From JBFHES01 sp041584015 (GTDB lineage: Bacteria > Bacteroidota > Bacteroidia > Bacteroidales > M50B96), in NCBI GenBank assembly GCA_041584015.1, contig JBFHES010000001.1:1-64000 (forward strand): DNA of 64,000 nt, read 5' to 3'. Position numbers and translations under genes: made by a program. Shown in pieces: positions 17,899 to 27,289 of this stretch (position 1 is its first letter; every line of letters begins with the position of its first letter). The notes under the pieces are model-generated. The model worked only from the letters and a program-made list of their open reading frames with translations, made no database searches and had not been told where the DNA came from.

Positions 17899-19074
17899 AT
17901 GGAAAAGAACTTACTTATAATAGATGATGAGGTTGAAATAACGAAATCGTTAGCACGACAGTTCAGAAGAGTTTACAATACTTTCACAGCAACATCAGCT
18001 AAAGATGCCTTGAAAATAATGGAGGAGGAAAGAATTCAAGTAATCATTTCCGACCAACGTATGCCTGATACTACGGGTGTCGATTTCTTTTCGCAAATTA
18101 AGGATAGGTTTCCAAATGCGTTAAAACTAATTCTAACAGGATATTCAGATATTGATGCTGTGATTGAAGCCATAAACGAAGGACAAGTGTATCGTTACAT
18201 TACGAAGCCCTGGAACCCAACAGAGTTAGATTCTATTGTTAAGGCAGCATACGAGAAAGCAGAACTTGTTGAAAAGAATAAAATACTGATGGAGGACCTT
18301 AGTGCTGCTAATAAATTATTGGAAGAAAAAGTAAAAAAACGAACAGAAGAGCTTGAACTAAAGAACGAAAGTTTGGAGCATCTAAATAAGGAAAAGAATA
18401 AATATCTTGGAATTGTTGCCCACGACTTAAGAAACCCAATTGCCACATCTATTATGTTTGCCGGACTTCTAACTGATGATTATGATAAGTGGACCAAGGA
18501 AGAACATCTAGAATTTGCGGGCGAAATTCATGAAAACTGCACCTTCTCTTTAAAGCTTATGGAGAACCTTCTTGATGTCTCTAAAATTGAAGCTGGCATT
18601 TTTGATCTGGAACTTGAGCAAACCGAGTACATTAGTTTTATTGAGAAAGTCGTTCGGGAAACAATCTATTTAGCCAAACAGAAATCACAGGACATTCGTA
18701 TATCTCACACTATCAATTCTGTTCATGTTCAAATTGATAAAAACAAAATAAAGCAGGTAGTAACCAACTTGCTCACAAATGCCATAAAATACTCGGCAAA
18801 GGGAACCGAGATAATTGTTAAGATTAGCACTGACGATTATAATTTAACCACCAGCATTATTGATCATGGCCAAGGAATACCGAGCGAAGAGCTTGATGGA
18901 ATTTTTAATGCTTATAAAGTCAGTAGCGTAAAAGCCACAGATGACGAGAAGTCAACCGGTCTAGGATTAGCAATTGTAAACAAAATAGTTAAAGCTCATC
19001 ATGGACAATGTAGCGTGAGCAGCACAGTTGGTAAAGGTTCCAAATTTTTATTCAATCTACCACTGCCACTATAA
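17899..19074 (+). CDS. Receiver domain-histidine kinase hybrid
   Basis: 391 residues in the order receiver (1-120), coiled coil (about 120-168), HisKA and HATPase. Receiver residues: acidic pair Asp9-Asp10, phospho-acceptor Asp52 (ISDQRMPD), Thr80 and Lys103 (ITKPWNP). The kinase has His175 in GIVAHDLRNP, the N box NLLTNAIKYS, DHGQGIP and GLGLAIVNKI. The receiver type resembles the RpfG/HupR-like group. It has no DNA-binding domain, so output must pass to another protein, probably outside this operon. It is the last gene of the four-gene unit, and no terminator was seen in the 75-base gap to the convergent OmpA gene. Confidence 0.93.
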   Translation: MEKNLLIIDDEVEITKSLARQFRRVYNTFTATSAKDALKIMEEERIQVIISDQRMPDTTGVDFFSQIKDRFPNALKLILTGYSDIDAVIEAINEGQVYRYITKPWNPTELDSIVKAAYEKAELVEKNKILMEDLSAANKLLEEKVKKRTEELELKNESLEHLNKEKNKYLGIVAHDLRNPIATSIMFAGLLTDDYDKWTKEEHLEFAGEIHENCTFSLKLMENLLDVSKIEAGIFDLELEQTEYISFIEKVVRETIYLAKQKSQDIRISHTINSVHVQIDKNKIKQVVTNLLTNAIKYSAKGTEIIVKISTDDYNLTTSIIDHGQGIPSEELDGIFNAYKVSSVKATDDEKSTGLGLAIVNKIVKAHHGQCSVSSTVGKGSKFLFNLPLPL

Positions 19075-19149
19075 TTAGAAATATCCTCAGTTTTGTAGAT
19101 TTGCCTCTCAAGAACCTAAACTATTTATTGGCACCAACCATTTAATTCT

Positions 19150-21201
19150 CTATTTCTCAACAATAACAAACTCGGTACGACGATTAAGCGCTCGGCCCTG
19201 TTCGTTGTCATTTGAAGCAACAGGTTTATTAGCACCAAATCCCTTGGAGCTCATTCGGCTGGCATCAATGCCTTGAGAACCTAAATAATCTGCTACAGCC
19301 GCTGCTCTTCGTTTCGATAGATCCATGTTGGCAGCTGCATTACCTATATTATCCGTGTGCCCCTGAATAGCTATTCTTAGCGACGCATTTTCGCTCATAA
19401 ACTCAATAAAATTATCGAGTACCACTTTCGATGCATTATCAAACTCGGCAGAATTGGTTGCAAATAGAATGTTATTTAATTTAACAGTTGTACCTACCTC
19501 AATAGGTTTCACCTCAACTTCTACCTCAACTGGTTCATCTATCTCGGCAAGCTCGTCCGGAACAAAATAACGGGATGTAAATGCATAGTCCTTCTTTTTT
19601 ACGGTCATGATGAATTCATCCTTTTCTTCGAAAGCAATTGCCACCGCATAACGCCCCGTCATCTTATCAACCATGCCTTCAATTACCCGCTTACCGTCTG
19701 CACTTTTCATTTCTACCTTGGCATCGGTAATCTCTGCGCCTTGCTCATCCAGCAATTGCCCTTTTACAAAAAGCACTTTCTCTGGTCGGGCTTCCTCGTA
19801 AAGATCGAACGAATAAATATCATATCCACCACTTCCATCCAATTTATTCGAAGAGAGAAATGCCTTCTTTCCGTCGGTACTTACCATAAATCCAATATCA
19901 TCGTCAGGTGTATTTATTGGATAACCAATATTCACAGGTTCACTCCAACTATCATCTTCGTTTTGCCTTGAATAATAAATATCGTACCCGCCAACACCTG
20001 TTCTTCCGTTTGATGAAAAGTACAATGTTTTACTATCTGAATGCAAGAAAGGCGATTTCTCGTCACGATCTGAATTTATCTTATGATCCATGCTAATTGC
20101 TTTGGACCACACACCATCATTACCTAACTTAGACTGGTAGATATCAGTAGTCAAATCTCCCAAATGTGCTCTTCTCAGGCTAACAAAATAAAGATCCTTG
20201 CCATCGGCCGAAACAGTAGGCTGACTTTCCCAGGTACATTTACCATTAACATTTGGCCCAAGATTCTTAAACTCCGACCAAGCGCCATCGGTATAATCAG
20301 ATGAATAAATATCACAATTATTATAAGGTTGCCCCTGACATTCGGTGAACTCGCAGATGGTCATAAAAATGTGGTTGTTATCTATCGTAATTGCTGCTGC
20401 TCCCTGCTTTAGTCCCTGATTAAACGGATAGGGCAAACTCTCGCCTGAGGAGAAAGATAACTCGCCTTCGCCATCAACCCGCTGACTAATTTTAAAGTGC
20501 TCGAATCGCTTCTGAATAGTCGTATATCGATCGTTCGCATCAAAGCGATGTGTATAAAAAAGGAAAGCTCCATCAGGGCTTATCATAGGTAAAAACTCGT
20601 CGGTTTTAGTAGAAACACCTTGAACAAGCACCGGACTAAACGGTACGGGATTGTTCATCAAATCAAGGTATTCATTCATTTCCTTGATAGAGTTCTGAGC
20701 ATATTCATTTTCATCCTTATTTCTATTCCCGTTCTTTTCAATAAAAAGTTGGAAATATTTTGTCGCCTGCTCGGATTCTGCTTTATCCAACATACCATTC
20801 TCAGTATCTTGAGCACGCATATAATGATATTGTCCTACGTAAAAATAGGAGAAGTAATAATCGAAGGCATCGCAATTTTCAATCACACGGAGATAGTAAT
20901 TCTTTGCAGTTTGCAAATACTTTGTTCTGCCAGCCATTCCTTTTTTCCAGTTACTCTCTGCTAAGATGTAAAGCAGCTCAGCAAAATCAGGTTCAAGTTC
21001 AAGCACCTCAAGTAACATGGCAGTACTTTCCTTATGTTTTGTTCGAGGCATCTTAAGTGCCTTGTCGTATAGTTTGATGGCCTTTTTGCTAGTCATCTCT
21101 GTACAACCAAAGTCTTCCTGTGCAATTAAACCCATTGGTTTAAAAAGGAACAAAACCAGACTGAAGACTACCAGCAATTTCAGCTTATTATATAAATTCA
21201 T
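19150..21201 (-). CDS. OmpA-family envelope protein with TPR and PD40 repeats
   Basis: About 683 residues. After a Sec signal (to about QED), TPR-like helices span roughly 30-150. PD40 beta-propeller repeats (ISPDGAFLFYTH, SADGKDLYFVS, LYFSSNGRTGVGGYDIYYS, STDGKKAFLSSN) span 190-460, a carboxypeptidase-regulatory-like domain spans 470-560, and an OmpA peptidoglycan-binding domain forms the C-terminus. The last has the Asp of GHTDNIG and the Arg of LSKRRA that contact diaminopimelate. The architecture is shared with PorE/SprE-neighbourhood proteins of T9SS-bearing Bacteroidota, so an anchoring role between outer membrane and wall is plausible. ATG 21201 begins the signal peptide directly; 21225 and 21210 are alternatives. 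Confidence 0.9.
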   Translation of the reverse strand: MNLYNKLKLLVVFSLVLFLFKPMGLIAQEDFGCTEMTSKKAIKLYDKALKMPRTKHKESTAMLLEVLELEPDFAELLYILAESNWKKGMAGRTKYLQTAKNYYLRVIENCDAFDYYFSYFYVGQYHYMRAQDTENGMLDKAESEQATKYFQLFIEKNGNRNKDENEYAQNSIKEMNEYLDLMNNPVPFSPVLVQGVSTKTDEFLPMISPDGAFLFYTHRFDANDRYTTIQKRFEHFKISQRVDGEGELSFSSGESLPYPFNQGLKQGAAAITIDNNHIFMTICEFTECQGQPYNNCDIYSSDYTDGAWSEFKNLGPNVNGKCTWESQPTVSADGKDLYFVSLRRAHLGDLTTDIYQSKLGNDGVWSKAISMDHKINSDRDEKSPFLHSDSKTLYFSSNGRTGVGGYDIYYSRQNEDDSWSEPVNIGYPINTPDDDIGFMVSTDGKKAFLSSNKLDGSGGYDIYSFDLYEEARPEKVLFVKGQLLDEQGAEITDAKVEMKSADGKRVIEGMVDKMTGRYAVAIAFEEKDEFIMTVKKKDYAFTSRYFVPDELAEIDEPVEVEVEVKPIEVGTTVKLNNILFATNSAEFDNASKVVLDNFIEFMSENASLRIAIQGHTDNIGNAAANMDLSKRRAAAVADYLGSQGIDASRMSSKGFGANKPVASNDNEQGRALNRRTEFVIVEK

Positions 21202-21282
21202 TCTCCTCATTGTTCTGCGAACCATTTAAAAGAGTTCACATTTTTCTGCTACTGCTTAAGTAACCTAATAAAGTCTACAATA

Positions 21283-24048
21283 TTATAATTTCTCAGCCTG
21301 TTTTTTAGCATCCTCAAGCACTTTATCTGCTTTTTCATCTGCTTCCTGTACCAGCCTGTCAGCTTTGTCTTTAGCTTCACTTCTTAACTTATCAGCAGCT
21401 TTTTTCGCCAATCTCTTTTCGATAATCGATTTCTTTTCTGCAGCCTTTTCTACTTTCAGCGCTTGATTCTCTGCTTCCTTTTTAATTTTCTCTGCCGTTT
21501 TGCGTGCTTCAGCTTTAATTTTCTCGGCTTTCTTTTCTGCATCCGCAATTAGCTTTGCGGCCTTTTCTTTAGCCTCATTTTTAAGCTTATCCTTTTGCTC
21601 GTCAATCTTAGCAGTAACAACTTCTTTTACCTGCTCTTTAGCTCCTTCAATTACCGAACCTCCGGTATCGCCAAGTTTAACGGCAAGTTTGGGATCACTT
21701 AAAGTACCCTTTACCAAAACATCAAAATTAATCTCATCGCCTAAGAACTTATCTATCCCTTTTGGCAACACGCCATCTGTTAACGATGTCATACTCGATT
21801 TTGGAACACTCATGGCGATTGTCGCATCTAAGCCACCATCTATTTTCTGTTTACTCGATATTACCGCTTTAGAACTTCCAACCTTGGTTGTAAAAGGTTT
21901 TAACTCAAGAGTGCCATCCTGCATGACATACTGAACATCAACATTCTTAAGTTTCGGATTTTTTAGCGAGTTGGTCATCAATTTTTCTGACAACTGGGTA
22001 AAAAACTTAGCATTGCTAATGGCAATATTATTTGATGTAAATCTACCTTGGCTATTAACTGATGCCAGCAACGGCATCATTGATTGATCTAGCAAGCTAT
22101 TGATCGTTAACTTGGCTGAGACTTTACCCTGACTGTATTTAGCAATTGGCGCCAACTTTTTAACAGTCACAAAACTCGCATAGGTTTCAGGAATATCAAA
22201 ATCTGTGATATTAATTCCAAAATCGATCTCCGGCTTACTAACATCATAAGAGTCGTAGTATCCGTTTAGCAACATACTTCCGCCAAGCATTTGCATGGTT
22301 ACCTTCTCCATATCAGCTTTTCCGTTTTTCAATTTAATCACCCCTTCAAGTTGATCAATATTCATCGTGCCATAAACAATTCGCCCCAGACTCGCGGTCA
22401 GTGTCAAATCAAGATTCTTAGGAATTTCAATTACCGATAAAGCCGCAGTATCTTCTGCTGTAGCGGCAGCTTCCTCGGCCTCCTCTCCCATTAAAGAGCT
22501 GATATCTAAAAAAGTTGAAGCTATGGACAAACTTCCTTTAAGCACCTCATTATCTTTAAATGCATAAGGCAGGTAATTTTCAATGTGTCCTTGCAGACTC
22601 AAATCATTCTCACCAATGGTAGCATCAAAGTTGGTAAGATTAATTTCTTGAGGACTAAAATTCATATTCGCCTGGCTAATAGACATACCGTCAGGTATAT
22701 CAGGGCTGGTCATTTCGAAGTCTTGCAGTTTCATTTTTCCGTTTGCAGCGAACTTATGATATTCCTCATTTTCAATGGCTGACATTTGCCCCATCAATTT
22801 CAGACTAAAATCTACCACACCTTTAATATCGGTATCGTCTAACGGTATCACATCCCTTAATGAAGCAAAATCAATTCTTGCGTCTATTTGCCCATTAATG
22901 GCCGGATCGGACATTGGGGTTTTTAGCAGCAGATTCATATCAAATGGATTCTGGCCCAGGTCAACATGAAACTTACTTATATCAATTGTAGTATTATCAA
23001 GGTCGCCTCCAGGGTTATTAATCTTAACATCAATATTTACATTTTCTGCCGATCTTGGCAAGTCAGGATATTTAAAAAAGGCCTTATCCACTTTTAAATT
23101 AAAATCGAATCCAGGTATTTCTGTTTCGCTATACAAACCTTTTGCAGATCCGTTGAAAGCAACATTTCCAAAGGCTTGCAAGTCGCTAAAATCATTCATA
23201 TAAACAGCAGGAACAAGCGACAAGAGTGGTTTGAATTCCGATCCCGGAGATGCAAACTTCAAATCCATATCAATATCTTCCGAAGGCATTGCCAACCATC
23301 CATCCAATGTTAACGGGAAGCTGTTTAATGAAATGCTATTTTCTTTAAAAGTGAATTTGAACTGTTCCAGATCGAGAAACATGTTAATATCCATTACCAC
23401 ATTAGTTTGCGTTAAATAACTCAAACCTTCGTAAACAAAATCAACGGCCGCAATCGTGCCATTTAGCTTAAGGTCGGTTGTATTTTCTGTAAAATCACCC
23501 TGCAATCCCATGCTAAAATCGTTCATTGCAAAGAGCATGTCCATGGTGTAATCATCATACACAACGATACCATGATTGATTTGAAAATGCTTTAAACTAA
23601 ACTCCATATCAGAGGAAGTTGTATCGAGCTCTTCTACTGCTGGCTCATCTCCAGCCACTGCAATGTCGTAATTAGCAGCACCATCTTTTAGCACTTTAAC
23701 AAACACAACCGGATCGTCTAACTGAATACGTTTAACAGAGATTTGGCTACCCTGCATTACTTTAAATAAATCAATATCTAACTCCATGTTTGGCAAATAA
23801 AGTAGTGTATCGCCCTGAAACTCATCAAGCCCTGAAACAGACAGATTCTGCATGGTAATGCAAAAATCAGGAAAGCTCTTGAACAAGGACAAATCTATAT
23901 TTCCAAAATCTACCTCTGCATGAACACTCTTATTTACCTCAGCTTTTATTGTTTCAACAATTTTACCTTTAAAGATAAAAGGAAGCACAGCTATTACTGC
24001 AAATAGCACGACAAGAACAATTGCAAAAACTTTAAAGAATTTCTTCAT
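21283..24048 (-). CDS. AsmA-like protein with a long charged C-terminal coil
   Basis: A 921-residue protein: one N-terminal transmembrane segment (about 5-27), a long beta-rich AsmA-type body with repeated DFGINITDFDIP-like strands to about residue 795, and then about 125 residues almost entirely of Ala, Lys, Glu and Asp in heptad/11-mer pattern. AsmA-like proteins bridge the periplasm and are implicated in phospholipid transport to the outer membrane; that role is inferred from the family. Residues about 133-146 are acidic and low-complexity. It lies next to the OmpA gene on the same strand (57-base gap), so both may form an envelope unit. Confidence 0.85.
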   Translation of the reverse strand: MKKFFKVFAIVLVVLFAVIAVLPFIFKGKIVETIKAEVNKSVHAEVDFGNIDLSLFKSFPDFCITMQNLSVSGLDEFQGDTLLYLPNMELDIDLFKVMQGSQISVKRIQLDDPVVFVKVLKDGAANYDIAVAGDEPAVEELDTTSSDMEFSLKHFQINHGIVVYDDYTMDMLFAMNDFSMGLQGDFTENTTDLKLNGTIAAVDFVYEGLSYLTQTNVVMDINMFLDLEQFKFTFKENSISLNSFPLTLDGWLAMPSEDIDMDLKFASPGSEFKPLLSLVPAVYMNDFSDLQAFGNVAFNGSAKGLYSETEIPGFDFNLKVDKAFFKYPDLPRSAENVNIDVKINNPGGDLDNTTIDISKFHVDLGQNPFDMNLLLKTPMSDPAINGQIDARIDFASLRDVIPLDDTDIKGVVDFSLKLMGQMSAIENEEYHKFAANGKMKLQDFEMTSPDIPDGMSISQANMNFSPQEINLTNFDATIGENDLSLQGHIENYLPYAFKDNEVLKGSLSIASTFLDISSLMGEEAEEAAATAEDTAALSVIEIPKNLDLTLTASLGRIVYGTMNIDQLEGVIKLKNGKADMEKVTMQMLGGSMLLNGYYDSYDVSKPEIDFGINITDFDIPETYASFVTVKKLAPIAKYSQGKVSAKLTINSLLDQSMMPLLASVNSQGRFTSNNIAISNAKFFTQLSEKLMTNSLKNPKLKNVDVQYVMQDGTLELKPFTTKVGSSKAVISSKQKIDGGLDATIAMSVPKSSMTSLTDGVLPKGIDKFLGDEINFDVLVKGTLSDPKLAVKLGDTGGSVIEGAKEQVKEVVTAKIDEQKDKLKNEAKEKAAKLIADAEKKAEKIKAEARKTAEKIKKEAENQALKVEKAAEKKSIIEKRLAKKAADKLRSEAKDKADRLVQEADEKADKVLEDAKKQAEKL

Positions 24049-24294
24049 AGTGGATGGCGTTTAATTTAATCTCAAAAATAAAAAACTTATAGCGTCTGCT
24101 TACGCATTAGGTAATTGTTTTTAACTCTTCTTATCGATTTTTGTTTTAATTCAACATGCATTTAATCAAAATACTACACTTTCCTTCCTTCATCGAATTA
24201 TTGAGTAAGCGAAATGCTAAAAACTGTTAAGTTCCGCTTGCACTTGAACCAGTTTTCAGAAACGCTGTTTCTATTGCATAAAACATGATAAAAA

Positions 24295-24828
24295 ATGAAT
24301 ATGACTAAAGTAAGAATCATCATGAGTATTTGCCTCGCCCTAATTATTAGTATGGCAGAAGCTCAAAGTATTGACAGTAGTAAATCAAAAGTAGCTTTTG
24401 CCATTGGCAATATGAAGTTTAAAACAGTTGAAGGAACATTTACCGGTATGAGTGGTAATCTTAAATTTAACACATCTGAAATTAGCCAAGCTAGCTTTGA
24501 TGTTTGCATTATGGCCAATACGGTTAACACCAACAATGCTAAAAGAGACGATCATTTGCGTAACGAAGACTTTTTTGATGTTGAGAAATATCCATCAATT
24601 TGTTTTAATTCCACATCTGTTCAAAAAACAACAAAAGGATACCTCACCAAAGGGAAGCTTACCATGCATGGAGTAAGTAAGGAAATTGAAATTCCATTTT
24701 CAATAAAAGGCAATAGCCTGGAAGGACAATTCTCCATTAGCCGTTATGATTACAATGTTGGCACCGACACTGGCACATTCATGGTTTCAGAAGATGTAGA
24801 AATAACCATTACTTGCGTGCTCAAATAA
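24295..24828 (+). CDS. YceI family periplasmic protein
   Basis: A 177-residue secreted protein with a Sec signal (cleavage after about AEAQ, residue 24) and one YceI/lipocalin-like beta-barrel. Family marks are SKVAFAIGNM, VEGTFTGMSG, RDDHLRNEDFFDVEKYP and LTMHGVSKEIEIPF. YceI proteins bind polyprenyl chains or amide-type lipids; substrate and role here are unknown. The gene is divergent from the AsmA-like gene and lies 66 bases upstream of a pirin gene on the same strand. Confidence 0.93.
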   Translation: MNMTKVRIIMSICLALIISMAEAQSIDSSKSKVAFAIGNMKFKTVEGTFTGMSGNLKFNTSEISQASFDVCIMANTVNTNNAKRDDHLRNEDFFDVEKYPSICFNSTSVQKTTKGYLTKGKLTMHGVSKEIEIPFSIKGNSLEGQFSISRYDYNVGTDTGTFMVSEDVEITITCVLK

Positions 24829-24894
24829 CATCATGATTGTTTGAACATAATCATCTGCATAGCACAAAACAAATAAACCTTTAAATGAAAAATT

Positions 24895-26022
24895 ATGACC
24901 AAATCGAATAGTAGACGAAGCTTTTTACAAAAGATAGCAGCAGTAACCAGCGGAGCGGTTTTAGCGTCCAAAGGTGGTTTTTCATTTAACAACAAACCTT
25001 CCATGAAAAAAGATACAATCAAAGAAATAAAGCCTTTGGGTTTTCAATGGGAAACAAGCGATCCATTTTTGTTTTGCGTTCATCATGAAGATTTTTTCCC
25101 AAAAGGAAATAAAGACATGGGACCGGCAGTTAGCCTTGCCGGTCGCCAGATAGGGCAAGACTTTCTAATAAAAGACGGATGGCGCATGTATCATGGCGAA
25201 AAGGTTCCCGGCTTTCCGGGTCATCCACATCGAGGTTTTGAAACAATTACGGTTGTTCGAAAAGGCATGGTAGATCATACCGACTCGCAGGGTGCAGCAG
25301 GCAGATATGGAGATGGAGACGTTCAATGGATGACAGCCGGAAAAGGTTTACTGCATGCGGAAATGTTTCCTCTTATTCATGAAACCAAGGAAAACCCAAT
25401 GGAGTTATTCCAGATTTGGTTGAACCTGCCAAAGGCAAGCAAATTTGTTGAGCCTCATTTTAAAATGCTATGGGCCGATACTATTCCTAAATATCAGCAT
25501 AAGGATGAAAACGGTCGTACCACAAACATTGAAGTAATTGCTGGCAATATCCAAAACAACTTTGCACCGGCTCCACCACCTAATTCCTGGGCTGCGAATA
25601 AAGAGAATGAAGTTGCCATTTGGAATATTCAAATGGAACCAAATGCAAGCTGGACACTTCCAGGAGCCGACGCAAATATTAATAGAACACTATATTTTTA
25701 CAAAGGAGATGAACTTCTAATTGGCAATCAATCGCTCGCATATTATCATTCGGCACAAATTGATGCCGAGGTCGGAATTACCTTGACAAGCGGCAACGAG
25801 GAATGTAAAATCCTGATTCTTCAGGGAAAGCCAATTGGAGAGCCAGTGGTGCAGCATGGCCCATTTGTTATGAACACAAAAGAAGAAATTCAACAAGCTT
25901 TTAAAGATTATCAGGAAACCGAATTTGGTGGCTGGCCATGGCCAGTTATGGGACCCGTTCATCCGAGAGAAAAAGGGCGATTCGCGTCACATGCCGATGG
26001 TAGGATTGAAACAAAAAGCTAA
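24895..26022 (+). CDS. Pirin family cupin with a Tat signal peptide
   Basis: A 375-residue bicupin. Metal-site residues of pirin are all present: His110 and His112 (GHPHRGFE), His154 and Glu156 (GLLHAEM). Pirins include quercetin 2,3-dioxygenases such as E. coli YhhW and redox-linked regulators; the substrate here is not known. The N-terminus SRRSFLQK at 6-13 followed by AAVTSGAVLASKG is a twin-arginine signal, so the protein should be folded with its metal in the cytosol and then exported. Most pirins are cytosolic, which makes this unusual. ATG 24895 is required to include the Tat motif. Confidence 0.9.
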   Translation: MTKSNSRRSFLQKIAAVTSGAVLASKGGFSFNNKPSMKKDTIKEIKPLGFQWETSDPFLFCVHHEDFFPKGNKDMGPAVSLAGRQIGQDFLIKDGWRMYHGEKVPGFPGHPHRGFETITVVRKGMVDHTDSQGAAGRYGDGDVQWMTAGKGLLHAEMFPLIHETKENPMELFQIWLNLPKASKFVEPHFKMLWADTIPKYQHKDENGRTTNIEVIAGNIQNNFAPAPPPNSWAANKENEVAIWNIQMEPNASWTLPGADANINRTLYFYKGDELLIGNQSLAYYHSAQIDAEVGITLTSGNEECKILILQGKPIGEPVVQHGPFVMNTKEEIQQAFKDYQETEFGGWPWPVMGPVHPREKGRFASHADGRIETKS

Positions 26023-26080
26023 TAGTATCGCCAGAAAATAAAAAACAGATAAGTTATCTTTAGGCTCTATTTGAAATATC

Positions 26081-26734
26081 ATGACAGAGCAACTCATAAT
26101 TGACAAAACAGTCGTATTTGTAAAAGCTACACTTGCTAATGCTGAAGGCGGACATGACTGGTGGCATATTTACCGCGTATGGAAACTAGCCAAACAGATA
26201 GCTGCAAAAGAAGAGGTTAATTTATTTGTTGTTGAGCTTGGTGCATTGCTGCACGACATTGCCGACTCAAAATTTAACAACGGATATGAAAGCATTGGCC
26301 CTCTAAAAACAAGAACCTTTCTCAGCTCCCTAAATCTGGATAAACAACTGATCGATCATATCGAAAACATTGTTAGCCACGTTTCATTTAAAGGAGGCAA
26401 TCTTGAACAAACTTTTAAATCACCGGAGCTGGATGTTATTCAGGATGCTGACAGACTAGATGCTATGGGTGCGGTCGGTATTGCCCGAACCTTTAATTAT
26501 GGTGGATTTAAAAACCGATTGCTTTACGATCCGGCGATTGAGCCAAACCTGCACATGACTAAAGAAGAGTACAAAAGAAGTACGGCTCCAACCATCAATC
26601 ACTTCTACGAAAAGTTACTTTTGTTAAAAGACAGAATGAACACCGCATCAGGTAAGGAATTGGCTCAACAACGACATAAATTCATGGAAAACTATCTTGA
26701 ACAATTTTTCAACGAATGGAATGGAAATTTATAA
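26081..26734 (+). CDS. HD domain phosphohydrolase (YedJ-like)
   Basis: A 217-residue soluble HD protein. The metal ligands are His25 (GGHDWWH), His58-Asp59 (GALLHDIAD) and Asp122 or 124 (VIQDADRLDAMG); the QDADRLDA-GA.GI.R motif is diagnostic for the small YedJ/COG1418 subgroup. The substrate is probably a nucleotide or other phosphomonoester; not determined. It is a single-gene unit by spacing (58 bases after pirin). TATCTTTA at about 26055 is a near-consensus -7 box. Confidence 0.9.
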   Translation: MTEQLIIDKTVVFVKATLANAEGGHDWWHIYRVWKLAKQIAAKEEVNLFVVELGALLHDIADSKFNNGYESIGPLKTRTFLSSLNLDKQLIDHIENIVSHVSFKGGNLEQTFKSPELDVIQDADRLDAMGAVGIARTFNYGGFKNRLLYDPAIEPNLHMTKEEYKRSTAPTINHFYEKLLLLKDRMNTASGKELAQQRHKFMENYLEQFFNEWNGNL

Positions 26735-26874
26735 AAAATTGCTGTTATTTAACAAGCAAATAAATTAATCAATTATTTATAACTTTTTAAAGTTCTGACC
26801 GTAACAGCCTGCACAACCATGAGAGGTCAATAGTAGCCTTTTGTTAATATGGTTAACACTGATAAGAGTTAGCG

Positions 26875-27153
26875 ATGCGACAATTAATTATGACAAACAG
26901 CAAACAACAAACGAACACCAGCAACAACTTTGTATGTCCCAAAATGGATAATTGTCCTATATTTCAAAATAACATATTAAATAAAACCACCGGAGAAACC
27001 TATAAGGAGCTTTATTGTAAAAACGAAAAAACGCATACAAGCTGTAAGCGATTTATCATCTCAGAAACAACAGGCTCATCAGCTCCTAATTATGTTTTAC
27101 CCAATTGCAATTTAAGCATCTCTGAAATTATTATTAGATCACGCGATAGCTAG
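26875..27153 (+). CDS. Small four-cysteine protein, possible metal-binding
   Basis: A 92-residue protein with no signal peptide. Four cysteines lie in two pairs: CPKMDNCPIF (Cys21 and Cys27) and YCKNEKTHTSCKRF (Cys48 and Cys57). The pattern CP-x4-CPIF ... YC-x8-C-[KA]R-[FY] recalls small proteins or tails seen beside sensory genes in anaerobes, likely holding Zn or an Fe-S cluster; that is an inference from pattern memory. The fifth cysteine near 78 is outside the pattern. The start could be the Met at 26875 or the one at 26890. It is flanked by unrelated genes, with a 136-base gap to murF-alr. Confidence 0.6.
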   Translation: MRQLIMTNSKQQTNTSNNFVCPKMDNCPIFQNNILNKTTGETYKELYCKNEKTHTSCKRFIISETTGSSAPNYVLPNCNLSISEIIIRSRDS

Positions 27154-27268
27154 CATCTAGTTATTGCTACCACCCTGTATTACAGCTTCCATGCTGGCCA
27201 CCAGAAATTAACTCCGTTTGTTTTACAATGAAAAGTCATTTTCTCGGTTATCACTCCGTGAACATTAC

Positions 27269-27276
27269 TAAATTTG
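27269..27276 (+). promoter_or_regulatory. Promoter -7 box for murF-alr
   Basis: TAAATTTG, an exact TAnnTTTG match, 13 bases before the ATG at 27290. No clear -33 element. Confidence 0.5.
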
Positions 27277-27289
27277 CAAAAAAAATGAT

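Noticed and set aside
21500..21934. 144-codon plus-strand frame antisense to the AsmA-like gene
   Set aside because: Arises opposite the low-complexity Lys/Ala/Glu coil and the adjoining AsmA body; Ser/Phe/Ala-rich mirror of that sequence.
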